Assembly: GCF_902806685.2 (NCBI RefSeq)
Contig: NC_048543.1
Span: 3,762,106-3,826,105 of the forward strand
Source of the DNA: Maniola hyperantus
Taxonomy: Eukaryota > Arthropoda > Insecta > Lepidoptera > Nymphalidae
Length of the DNA stretch: 64,000 nucleotides
Direction of reading: 5' to 3'
Position 1 is the first letter of the stretch; every line of letters begins with the position of its first letter. Below, in pieces: positions 43,637 through 54,028 of the stretch. The position numbers and the translations under genes were made by a program. Below the pieces are notes generated by a model. The model saw nothing but the letters and a program-made list of their open reading frames with translations. It searched no databases and had not been told where the DNA came from.

Positions 43637-43829
43637 TTAGTGTAACTTCTCCATACTTTCGTCGTTCGTCGTTTCGTCTCTATAAATTCAATGAATGAAT
43701 GAGGTCAAGCATGAACAAACTAAATGACATCTTGATGGAAACTGAAACCTTTGAGCTTCCTGATGAAAGCTTGTGTAGGTACTTTCCTCCTAAGTTTACT
43801 AGTCACTAAATTAGAACGTGGGGTCATTC

Positions 43830-43965
43830 AAGGGGCGGACCAACAAATTCCTAAAAGGCCGGCAACGGCAACGGCAACGGCTCTGGTGCTGCAAATGTTC
43901 ATAGGCGGCGGTAATCACTTAACATCAGGTGATCCGCCTGATCGTTTGCTCGCTATCTCTATTAA
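43830..43965 (+). repeat. Lepidopteran-type interspersed fragment (CAAATGTTCATAGGCGGCGGT)
   Basis: CTCTGGTGCTGCAAATGTTC, GGCGGCGGTAATCACTTAAC, ATCAGGTGATCCGCCTGATC. A shorter copy at 14322-14397 runs into the AT microsatellite. Confidence 0.5.
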
Positions 43966-44127
43966 AAAAAGTCAAATAGTCAAGTTAATTAAATGCCTGC
44001 TATAATTTAGATGATTTTAATCTTAACTATTTGCTATTATCTTAGGTAGGTACTATATATAACAATCGTTTCTAAGTTGGTAAATTAAGCTCTAAAATCG
44101 AACTAATCTTTAAATCTATAGAATATA

Positions 44128-44355
44128 CACTATCGGAGCTAAGTAAGTACCTACGGTGGTTTTCCCGGTTGAAATGCATGGAAAGCCGTACGTACCTATT
44201 AGTTAAGTATTTGTAATCTTTCTTTTTTGTCTTCATGCTTTGTTTTTTGTTGTGTTTTTTTATTTGTTTTGTTTTTGTACGTTTGTCTGGTGTTGTTGTG
44301 CTTTGTACTGTGCGCTATGGTCCCAAATAAAAGGTTATTTATTTATTTATTTATA
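44128..44355 (+). repeat. 3'-tail-like repeat, copy 2 with (TTAT)n end
   Basis: ATCGGAGCTAAGTAAGTACC, AAATGCATGGAAAGCCGTAC, CTGTGCGCTATGGTCCCAAA then AAAGG and TTAT repeats. The AATAAA followed by a short tandem tail fits target-primed retrotransposition. Confidence 0.6.
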
Positions 44356-44765
44356 TAAATATATATAAACAATAAATCTAATTATAAATAATAGAGGTGT
44401 GTTTAAAATATGTTATGTGCTTTAAATAGCGATAGTTGTACTTCAGTAACTTTTTACCCTACTTTTGAAAACTAGGTACTTACTTAATTTATAAGTGAAA
44501 ATGCAGCTAATTTTAAAAGTTTTAGGACACATCGACGTACATCCTATCACTTGCACTATTATAAGTAAAACGAAGTCCCTCTGGACCGAGTTTATCTGTC
44601 TGTATGCGCTAATCTCATAAACTACTGTAGAGATTTTCGGAGAAAAGCATTCCCCGTAGTATAGGTGACAGGTGTATAATATTTTATAGAGCTTTAATAA
44701 AGAGATAGATAGGTAACTGTCGATTAGTTCAGCAAAATCTAGATATAGTACCTAAGTACAAGTCC

Positions 44766-44916
44766 TGCAAATTGCTATTGCACGTGGCCACCATTTTAGT
44801 GACGTCAGCACTAGACTGAAGTTTCGTGCTGATGGTATATTTTTAATTCGGCTGACGTCAAAATGACGTAATTTCGATGTTAATGAGACATGGTTCCAGC
44901 GCAATAGCAGTTTGCG
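44766..44916. mobile_element. MITE with TGCAAATTGCTATTGCAC ends
   Basis: TGCAAATTGCTATTGCACG at the left, and CGCAATAGCAGTTTGCG at the right as its inverse. GACGTCA motifs lie in both halves. No target duplication resolved. Confidence 0.62.
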
Positions 44917-45087
44917 GATCTTATACTTAAAACTTTAAAAACAATATAACAATACAAGTACTTAGTGTGGGATTGTTCTTTTCAAATATAGGTACTTTAT
45001 TCAAAAACTAGCGACCCGTCCGGCTTCGCACGGGTCCCAATAATATTAGTAATGTGATGTCAATGTGCTAATTTTGTTAGGTGGGTA

Positions 45088-45437
45088 TAGGATTGCCAGG
45101 CGTCCGGATAAAGCCGGACATATGTAGGTAGGCTTTTTGATTGCGTGTCCGGCCAAAATAAACGGTGTCCGGCTTGTCCGGCTTTTGTTAGGCTTTTTAC
45201 ATTTCGCAAACGAGTGTGGCCGAGCGCAGGCGAGTTGAGTTGACTGTCGGTCACTCCCGTAGGCGGCAGTGCCGCCTGACAACAAGATTTATGACAATAA
45301 TAAAAAAAGCTTGATTTTACATTAAAAAAAATTGTCGTACCTATTAATATTAAGACACAAAATCCTCAATAATGTAGGGTTTCCGGCCAAACTGGCTGGT
45401 CTGTCCGGCTATTAGATTTGGCGACCTGGCAACTCTA
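45088..45437. mobile_element. 350-bp hAT-like MITE with 8-bp target duplication
   Basis: Ends TAGGATTGCCAGGCG and CGACCTGGCAACTCTA are inverted repeats (TAGRRTTGCCAGG). GGTGGGTA occurs directly outside both ends (45080-45087 and 45438-45445). An 8-base duplication with TAG-type ends is the hAT pattern. The interior has CCGGACA and TCCGGC repeats and no coding potential. Confidence 0.82.
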
Positions 45438-45847
45438 GGTGGGTACATTATTTCAAAAGAATATGACAGCATTTTCGATGAAAGATCTCAGTCGTATTGA
45501 TCTTCTGACATCCAAACCTTTAACAGTTATCGTTATAATATTTTAATAATTATTGTAATAATACAAACCTTCCTCTTGAACACTCTATCTATTGATGAAT
45601 CCGTAGCTGTAGTCTAAAATATCTAAGCATACAGAGGGTCAAAAGGCGGAAAGCGACTTACACCATTCCACCCTCCTAGCAAAGTCGAGTCGCTAATAAA
45701 AAGATGTTATAGGTATAATCATGCATTGACCGATATTTGTGCTCGTGATTCCGTACGTCAATGGCTTATCAATTAACCTTATCGTAGTTCATAGAGGATT
45801 GTTAATTAATTAATAATTAATCTCTAATGTCTCGCCTTATTCTGGAC

Positions 45848-46080
45848 TAGATGATGCACGCGACTTCGTCCGCGTGGATTTAGGTTTTCTTAAATCCCGT
45901 GGGAACTCTTTGATTTTCCGAGATAAAAAGTTGCCCATTGCCGGGACGCATATCCTACCACTGTACGAACTCCATACCTTCCATACTAATATTATAAATG
46001 CGAAAGTGTGTCTGTCTGTCGCTAGCTTTTCACGGCCCAACACTTTAATTGATTTTGATGAAAAAATTTGGTATAAGTAG
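45848..46080 (-). mobile_element. Helitron-like fragments
   Basis: Plus view CTAGATGATGCACGCGACTTC and TTTGATTTTCCGAGATAAAA, then a plus-oriented CCATACTAATATTATAAATG, CGAAAGTGTGTCTGTCTG start typical of a related family. Two pieces in opposite orientation. Confidence 0.5.
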
Positions 46081-46797
46081 AGTTAGCTTGCATCCCGGCG
46101 AAGGACATTGACGTTGATAACGTCGCGTCGCGTCGCGTTGGTGAGACATAAAATCTCGTACTAAGCGTACTGGTTACATGTTTACCTGTATATACAACTC
46201 GCCAACATAATAATTTTCAGTCTTTTCTAGCCGTAGAGCACAGAGTACATTGAATATAGAGATGATCAACAGTGAGTCAGTCACGAAATCGACTTTCAGA
46301 AAAGGGAGTCAGTGCCTTTGTTTGGCTCGTCTTGGCGTATGAAGACTTGAAAGGCTTGAGTGATGAGAACCCGCGGGGTGATTACGTAAAACGTTGCAGT
46401 AGCGACAGTAACGCGACAGCAGTAGCAATGCGACAGTTGATTTGCTATCTCTCTTCTTCTTCTTCTTATTTTGCTTTGCTGTCTCTCTGTAGCCAGACTT
46501 TTGACAGCAATGATCGCGAGATTTACGCCTGTCGGTGTCTTGCGATAATTAAGTACTTACTTATTTACTTACTGTGGTTAATTAAAGTTCCAAGCATCGA
46601 TATAAATGACAAGATATGGTCAAGCGAACAAACATTTTCGCGGTTTTGGAACCAAATAAATCAGCGCCACCTCTTAGATACTAATGAACGACCCGTTTGA
46701 AATCCAGACGTCACTGAGGTTGCATTGGTGCTAAAGCACCAATGAGTCGGTGCCATTTTGTTTGCTCAATGGCCCTGTCCATACGAAGTAATATATA

Positions 46798-46900
46798 AGT
46801 AAATAAAATAAATAAAATAAAAATAAAAATCTTTTTTATTCAAATAAACTTTTACAAGTACTTTCAAATAGTCGGATGCATCTTCCAATGGTTCCAAGTG
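46798..46900 (-). mobile_element. LINE 3' tail, related to 16262-16432
   Basis: Plus view AAATAAAATAAATAAAATA, ATCTTTTTTATTCAAATAAA, CAAATAGTCGGATGCATCTT. Confidence 0.55.
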
Positions 46901-47020
46901 AGTACTTGTTGGATGCATAATACCGATTCCGTTGTCTTTCTCTAAACTAAATTTAGAGTATCTGCATCCTTTTCTTTTTAACAATGCTAAAAAGGGATAG
47001 AACATGATCTTTACATTTAA

Positions 47021-47430
47021 GGCGAGTCACCGAGGCCGGCAGCGCGGCTTTGAAGTAAACCGCTTGGCAACGTTCAAATTCTGTGTTTTAAACGTTAAAT
47101 TTGAATTTAATAAATTATAGAAGTCCTGTTGAAAACCAAAATTTAGCAGGTTCTCTGTAGTACTTAAAGACTAATATTTCCATATAAAAATTATTTGCCA
47201 AGTCAGAAATTTTAGTATTAAATAATTCGTTTTAGACTTTATTTCGGCTTATTTCAAGATTTTATTTGATCGAGTGAAGTACTTCCTATTGTGTATCAAT
47301 GAAGCACATTCTTTAGAAAATGTCTTTAGGTATATTGTATATTTTTAGCAAGGCCATTATTTAATAGTAAATACCTAAAACATTTGATCTAGAAAACCAG
47401 TTTTTTCCGCTTAGCCTCGGTGACTCGCCT
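47021..47430. mobile_element. 410-bp MITE flanked by TTAA
   Basis: GGCGAGTCACCGAGGC at the left is exactly mirrored by GCCTCGGTGACTCGCC at the right, with TTAA directly on each side, the duplication used by piggyBac-type elements. The interior is AT-rich and non-coding. Superfamily is inferred from the target site alone. Confidence 0.75.
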
Positions 47431-47837
47431 TAAAGACTCTTAATTTTAGTGCACGCTACAAATTTAAACAGTAGGCTCGCGACTGTGCGCTAAAATCACG
47501 GGTTTTACCATCTAAAAATTAAATTAAAAAAAACTGTCAAACTGCGTCTGTCCTTTTCATATTACATTAGTAAGAAGAGGATGCGAACACTCTAAAATTA
47601 GGTTGTGCTCAGAATCAGTACCGTCAATGATAGAGTACACAATTGTTCCTACTCGACGCCAAGGAGTCTCATTGACCCTCTTATCTAATGACATTTCAAC
47701 TTAAGCGATTTACGTCACGTCAGAGCGAATACGAAAACAATTCTGTTTTCAAGAAAATGCAACATACAACAGTATAGTAGTAAATCATTTCTTGTCCTTC
47801 GTTTCATATTTTTAGGGTTCCGTACCTTAAAAGGAAA

Positions 47838-48636
47838 TAAAAACCGGTCAAGTGCGAATCAGGCTCGCGCAGTGAGGGTTCCGTACTACTGTCGTATTTT
47901 TTCGACATTTTGCACGATAATTCAAAATCTGTTTTAGAATGTACAAATGAAGATCTTTCATATGATACCCAACTTGATATAGTTATCTCACTTCGAAAGT
48001 TGAAAATACTAATTATTAGTTCATGACCACAATTTAATTTTTTTGTGTGATCTAACCCTAAATTCACGGTTTTCAGATTTTTCCCCAAATATCAGCTATA
48101 AGATCTACCTACCTGCCAAATTTCATGATTCTAGGTCAACGGGAAGTACCCTGTAGGTTTCTTGACAGACAGACAGACAACAAGGTGATCCTATAAGGGT
48201 TCCGTTTTTCCTTTTGAGGTACGGAACCCTAAAAAGGAACACTTATAGGATCATTTCGTTGTCTGTCTGTCTGGTTGTCTGGCCGTCGGTATTGTCACGA
48301 AAACCGGTAGGTACTTCCCGCTGACCGAGAATCATGAAATTTGGCAGGTAGTTAGGTCTTATAGTACTAGTAAAGGAATAAATCAGGAATGAACATCACA
48401 CAAAAAAAATTAAAATGTGTTTCTTAATGAACAAATAAATTAGTATTTTCAAAGTAAGATATAACTATACCAAGTGGGCTATCATATGAAAGGGCTTTAC
48501 CTGTATATTCTAAAACAGATTTTTATTTATTTTAACGCAACGTTAGTTTTTGATTACCGTGCAAAATATCGAAAAAAATACCGGAATACGGAATCCTCGA
48601 TTCGCGAGTCTGACTCGCACTTGGCCGGTTTTATTG
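47838..48636. repeat. Back-to-back pair of GGGTTCCGTAC repeats
   Basis: A reverse copy (AAAACCGGTCAAGTGCGAAT to AGGTACGGAACCCTAAAAA, to 48235) abuts a forward copy (GGAACACTTATAGGATCATT to CTGACTCGCACTTGGCCGGT). Together they form an inverted repeat of about 400-base arms ending next to the LTR element's host unit. Confidence 0.65.
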
Positions 48637-48658
48637 AACATCAATCTACACTAATATT

Positions 48659-49350
48659 TGCAGGCGCGCTGCCATTTTAATTGTAAACACTTTGCTCATT
48701 GAACATTACGTAGTCGCCCCACCGTCATTTTGAGACAATAAAAGTGAATGCGGCGGTACGAGGAGATTATTATTCGTGTGGCTCTTGCCGAGGGCACTTC
48801 TCAGTAGACACTATGTGTGTCGTACTGTAGGTTATTATAATTGTTGTTGTGACCTAATGTGGTTTAAGACGTAAGGTTATAGTACTAGGTTGTGAAAGGT
48901 GTTTGTGACTGTGTAGTGTATGTTCACTAGCTGTGTATCGGTAAGTCCTTCTTGTATCGTTCCAATTTGTATTAGACAAACGTGATTGTTGTAGTTGAGG
49001 TTAACTGAACTAAGTGTGGTGTGCTAGGTTAGCTGGTTGGTCTGGGGCCGGTATGGGGATGGTTGGAGCCGGTCGCTAGGTAGGGACTTAGCTAGTGTTA
49101 GTTAGCGATGTCTAGTCTCATAAGAGACATTGTTATCATGACTCATTATTGACGGTAGGTTAATAGTTGAGGGTAGTCTGTGATATCTCTCGTAGTGTGC
49201 AAGAATAATGTTAGTATGCCCACGAAGGCTCGGTTAATCTAAAGGTTGTAATCCTGACGTATCCGGTTAACCATTACCTAAGGTTACTTTTAGTGGTTTA
49301 GTCTTCAATCTCGATCATAATAACATACTTCTGGTACTGACTAGCCTACA
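48659..49350 (+). repeat. First LTR of the non-autonomous element (692 bp)
   Basis: Starts TGCAGGCGCGCTGCC and ends ACTAGCCTACA. It contains ACAATAAAAG about 80 bases in and CTCAGTAGACA further on, which could serve as a poly(A) signal or initiator, but no ordered promoter can be assigned. Confidence 0.85.
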
Positions 49351-50119
49351 TCAGAACTGGGATTACCCACACTAAGCCCACATGAGATTACCCACACTAA
49401 GCCCACGTGGGATTACCCGCAGTTGCGTTAAATTTAATTTAAAGTTAAATTTAGCTCCCGTTTTTTTAATTAATGCATCCTGTAAAAAGGTTGATCATTT
49501 TCGTAACCAAACCGATGGCATAACCATGAGCTTGTTTTGTATATTGGAAATTGTATAAAAGGCTTTGTTATGATCGACGAATCATACTTTACTGATAAGA
49601 CTTTAGATCAATTTTAAAACGGAATTTATTCCGTTGTGCCCACGAAAGGTTGATATTGAGGTTATGAACACATCTATGTAAAACACGCTTAACCATCCAC
49701 TAGTCATGAAGTTTCTCACCAAGATACCTGCAATTTAAATTCGCAGGTTAAGACTATAAAAAGTAGTCTTAGTCATAGTACTTTCCAATCACGCTGTTTA
49801 CTGTGTGAAAAATTATGATCACAAACTGTACCTACTGTACAAAAAGTTAAAACTTATCGAAAATCTAGTACAGTAATTTTCAGACTACCCGCAAATCTCA
49901 GCCAGTTGTTATAAAAACAAATTTTGATGCAGTTCAGTGTTCTTTTTGTAAAAGAGTAACCGTAATGTAGGTAGATGAGTTTTTGCTGAACAATTATTTT
50001 TGCCACGAGATAACAAATTGAGTTTCCCGACATAAGATTAGAAATCAATCTTCATGTGGTGTTAGATCGTTGTATGAATAGGTAGACCTGTCGTAATAAG
50101 GACAGATGTTATGTTATAG

Positions 50120-50620
50120 TAAGTTCATGAGTCTATCCTGGTAAGGAAGTGTCCTTCCAGATGTTATGAGTCTATCCTGGTAAGGAAGTGTCCTTCCAGA
50201 TGTTATGGAGTTTATCCTGGTGGGAGTGTCGTCCGGGCCAGACTCGTAAGAGTTGGTTGAGGGGACACACTTCTTCCAGATGGTGTGAGTTTATCCTGGT
50301 AAGAGTGTCGTCCGGGCCAGACTCGTAAGAGTTGGTTGAGGGGACACACTTCTTCCAGATGGTGTGAGTTTATCCTGGTAAGAGTGTCGTCCGGGCCAGA
50401 CTCGTAAGAGTTGGTTGAGGGGACACACTTCTTCCAGATGGTGTGAGTTTATCCTGGTAAGAGTGTCGTCCGGGCCACACTCGTAAGAGTTGGTTGAGGG
50501 GACACACTGCTTCCAGATGTTATGAGTCTAGCCTGGTTGAGGGGTGTCGTCCGGGCCACGCTCAAAAGAGCTGGTTGGAGGGACACACTTGCTCAGTCCA
50601 GATGATAGTTGATCCTGGTC
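50120..50620 (+). repeat. 79-bp minisatellite inside the LTR element
   Basis: The motif TGGTGTGAGTTTATCCTGGT recurs at 50281, 50360 and 50439, and a variant at 50518, each exactly 79 bases apart. Each unit carries GTGTCGTCCGGGCCAGACTC and GGTTGAGGGGACACACTTC. Shorter, diverged units (about 40 bases, TCTATCCTGGTAAGGAAGTG) precede it from about 50120. No long frame runs through it. Confidence 0.9.
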
Positions 50621-51089
50621 GGATAGAACTGCGGCTTGTAGTACTTGATGATTGGAAATTGTGCGCGCTTGATCATACTAGCGCCCGAGGACGGTCGCAT
50701 ATCAGAATGGCCGTGATGGTGCTAGTCACACACTCCGTAGTCGTGTTAGATGATGGTATAAGATCATGGACCCAAACATACAACCAACAAAAAAAAAAAC
50801 TTTTTGTTTGTAAAGTTTAATTAGATGACATCGAGTTTCTTGCTGGTTCTTCTCGCTAGGTCGTGGGGTTCCGAACCAGTGGTGGATTTGATTTAGAAGT
50901 TCTAAAAAAAAAAAACGTTTAGATAGTTAATTGAATTAGAAGTTGCAATAGCAATTGAGCTCCAATCAAATGAAGTGTAAGGAATGTAGTCAGGATGGAA
51001 GAGCGATAAATGATTTTGTGGTTATGGTTTTGTCCTCACATGCTTTGTAATACTTGGCGTACGTGGACGTACGCATGTCAGAATGGCCG

Positions 51090-51781
51090 TGCAGGCGCGC
51101 TGCCATTTTAATTGTAAACACTTTGCTCATTGAACATTACGTAGTCGCCCCACCGTCATTTTGAGACAATAAAAGTGAATGCGGCGGTACGAGGAGATTA
51201 TTATTCGTGTGGCTCTTGCCGAGGGCACTTCTCAGTAGACACTATGTGTGTCGTACTGTAGGTTATTATAATTGTTGTTGTGACCTAATGTGGTTTAAGA
51301 CGTAAGGTTATAGTACTAGGTTGTGAAAGGTGTTTGTGACTGTGTAGTGTATGTTCACTAGCTGTGTATCGGTAAGTCCTTCTTGTATCGTTCCAATTTG
51401 TATTAGACAAACGTGATTGTTGTAGTTGAGGTTAACTGAACTAAGTGTGGTGTGCTAGGTTAGCTGGTTGGTCTGGGGCCGGTATGGGGATGGTTGGAGC
51501 CGGTCGCTAGGTAGGGACTTAGCTAGTGTTAGTTAGCGATGTCTAGTCTCATAAGAGACATTGTTATCATGACTCATTATTGACGGTAGGTTAATAGTTG
51601 AGGGTAGTCTGTGATATCTCTCGTAGTGTGCAAGAATAATGTTAGTATGCCCACGAAGGCTCGGTTAATCTAAAGGTTGTAATCCTGACGTATCCGGTTA
51701 ACCATTACCTAAGGTTACTTTTAGTGGTTTAGTCTTCAATCTCGATCATAATAACATACTTCTGGTACTGACTAGCCTACA
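51090..51781 (+). repeat. Second LTR of the non-autonomous element (692 bp)
   Basis: Reads the same as the first LTR from TGCAGGCGC to CCTACA. It is followed by TATT, the target duplication, and then the rest of a Helitron-like unit. Confidence 0.85.
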
Positions 51782-52357
51782 TATTATAAAGAGGAAAACT
51801 TTGTTTGTTTGTTTGTTTGTTTGTTTGTTTGTTTGTTTGTACTGAATAGGCTCAAAAACTACTGGACCGATTTTAAAAATTCTTTCACCATTCGAAAGCT
51901 ACATTATCCACGAGTAACATAGGCTATATTTTATTTTGGAAAAAAATAGGGTTCCGTAAGATATTTGGGTTTTTCGGACACAAGGTGTAAAAAATCAACC
52001 AGAAAAGTTACTTATTTTGCGTACGCTGCCTAAACTATAAAAGATAGAACCATAAAATGTTTTAATTAATTGTAGATCTTATAAATATCTACAAAAAAGT
52101 CCGCGACACACTATACCCATCTATGTCGAGTGAGGCACAGTAACCATTTTTTTATTTAAAAATCTTGAATTTTTTTTGGACTACATTTAAACGCGTTTAT
52201 TTTACTCATGCTATTAATCCTTATCAAAATAAATGATTTCATCACTAAGAACAGTTTATGGAGATAATATTTGGTCTTTGAATGATTAAAATTGGACGTT
52301 TGGTTTTGAAGTTATGGCGAAATTAAAATATTACGATTTCTGCTGCACGGCCCGTTG
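51782..52357 (+). mobile_element. Helitron-like unit A, copy 1 (5' 14 bases split off by the LTR insertion)
   Basis: Its first bases TCTACACTAATATT lie at 48645-48658, before the LTR element. The rest has a (GTTT)n tract, ACTACTGGACCGATTTTAAA, and ends CGGCCCGTTG. The 5' TC start is Helitron-like. It repeats almost exactly in copies 2 and 3. No protein is encoded. Confidence 0.75.
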
Positions 52358-52952
52358 TCTACACTAATATTATAAAGAGGAAAACTTTGTTTGTTTGTTT
52401 GTTTGTTTGTTTGTTTGTTTGTTTGTTTGTTTGTACTGAATAGGCTCAAAAACTACTGGACCGATTTTAAAAATTCTTTCACCATTCGAAAGCTACATTA
52501 TCCACGAGTAACATAGGCTATATTTTATTTTGGAAAAAAAATAGGGTTCCGTAAGATATTTGGGTTTTTCGGACACAAGGTGTAAAAAATCAACCAGAAA
52601 AGTTACTTATTTTGCGTACGCTGCCTAAACTATAAAAGATAGAACCATAAAATGTTCTAATTAATTGTAGATCTTATAAATATCTACAAAAAAGTCCGCG
52701 ACACACTATACCCATCTATGTCGAGTGAGGCACAGCAACCATTTTTTTATTTAAAAATCTTGAATTTTTTTTGGACTACATTTAAACGCGTTTATTTTAC
52801 TCATGCTATTAATCCTTATCAAAATAAATGATTTCATCACTAAGAACAGTTTATGGAGATAATATTTGGTCTTTGAATGATTAAAATTGGACGTTTGGTT
52901 TTGAAGTTATGGCGAAATTAAAATATTACGATTTCTGCTGCACGGCCCGTTG
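52358..52952 (+). mobile_element. Helitron-like unit A, copy 2
   Basis: Begins TCTACACTAATATTATAAAG directly after copy 1, with its own (GTTT)n tract of different length and only a few substitutions against copy 1 (for example GCACAGCAACC for GCACAGTAACC). Confidence 0.78.
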
Positions 52953-52962
52953 TCTACACTAA

Positions 52963-53560
52963 TCTACACTAATATTATAAAGAGGAAAACTTTGTTTGTT
53001 TGTTTGTTTGTTTGTTTGTTTGTTTGTTTGTTTGTTTGTTTGTACTGAATAGGCTCAAAAACTACTGGACCGATTTTAAAAATTCTTTCACCATTCGAAA
53101 GCTACATTATCCACGAGTAACATAGGCTATATTTTATTTTGGAAAGAAATAGGGTTCCGTAAGATATTTGGGTTTTTTCGGATACAAGGTGTAAAAAATC
53201 AACCAGAAAAGTTACTTATTTTGCGTACGCTGCCTAAACTATAAAAGATAGAACCATAAAATGTTCTAATTAATTGTAGATCTTATAAATATCTACAAAA
53301 AAGTCCGCGACACACTATACCCATCTATGTCGAGTGAGGCACAGCAACCATTTTTTATTTAAAAATCTTGAATTTTTTTTGGACTACATTTAAACGCGTT
53401 TATTTTACTCATGCTATTAATCCTTATCAAAATAAATGATTTCATCACTAAGAACAGTTTATGGAGATAATATTTGGTCTTTGAATGATTAAAATTGGAC
53501 GTTTGGTTTTGAAGTTATGGCGAAATTAAAATATTACGATTTCTGCTGCACGGCCCGTTG
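52963..53560 (+). mobile_element. Helitron-like unit A, copy 3
   Basis: Third head-to-tail copy. Its start is preceded by a duplicated TCTACACTAA. It ends at the same CGGCCCGTTG and is followed directly by unit B. Confidence 0.78.
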
Positions 53561-53738
53561 TATTATATAAAGAGGTAATGTCGTTAAGTTTGTTTGTAGG
53601 GGGTAATCTTTAGAACTACTGAACCGATTTTAAAAATTCTTTCACCAGTAGAAAGCTACATTATTCCTGAGTGACATAGGCTATACGGGATCTTTAAAAA
53701 CCTAAATCTACGCGGGCGAAGCCGCGGGGATCAGCTAG
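53561..53738 (+). mobile_element. Helitron-like unit B with canonical 3' hairpin and CTAG end
   Basis: Runs from TATTATATAAAGAGGTAATG to CTACGCGGGCGAAGCCGCGG, GATCAGCTAG, then T. A GC hairpin followed by CTAG and a host T is the usual 3' end of Helitrons. The middle shares CATTATTCCTGAGTGACATA with the reverse copies at 55354-55709. Confidence 0.75.
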
Positions 53739-53841
53739 TTTCATATAAAAACATAATCACCTTTGTTTTCGTGAGGAAATTCCATCGTGGATAGATACCA
53801 CCGGCCACTGTGCTCATACAGGGTGTGACCTGTGGCCCTAC

Positions 53842-54028
53842 CGCGGTTGTTTGACAGCTACAATGTCACGATCGCAATCATCTCTCATCTCTGATTGGTT
53901 AATGCTCGCTCACTATTGGCCACAATGCATTGTTGCTCATTGTTCCAACAAGAATCGCACAAATTCAGCCAATCAGAACAATTGAGATTGTAATAATGAT
54001 TGATGCAGGTTTTAGACAATCGCCCCGC
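53842..54028. mobile_element. MITE (GACAGCTACAATGTCACGATC family)
   Basis: GACAGCTACAATGTCACGAT, CAGCCAATCAGAACAATTGA and AATAATGATTGATGCAG follow the order of the 27309 copy. It occupies part of the spacer between the two Helitron clusters. Confidence 0.6.

Larger units (their letters stand above)
48659..51781 (+). mobile_element. Complete-looking non-autonomous LTR retroelement (3123 bp) with TATT target duplication
   Basis: Two 692-base direct repeats (48659-49350 and 51090-51781) begin TGCAGG and end CCTACA, the TG...CA ends of LTRs. I compared them line by line and saw no difference, implying recent insertion. TATT occurs directly before the first and after the second repeat. Removing the element and one TATT restores CTACACTAATATTATAAAG, which is found intact at the starts of neighbouring Helitron-like units. 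The 1.74 kb interior has no credible gag or pol frame. Strand is unknown; plus is used by convention. A TGGGATTACCC seven bases after the first LTR could be a primer site but I cannot match it to a tRNA, and no polypurine tract is visible. Confidence 0.85.

Noticed and set aside
46272..46700. Longest single open frame in the window (142 codons, plus strand)
   Set aside because: No family resemblance, low-complexity Ser run from a TTC repeat, no splice context, and composition like the flanking DNA. A chance frame is most likely, although a lineage-specific gene cannot be excluded.
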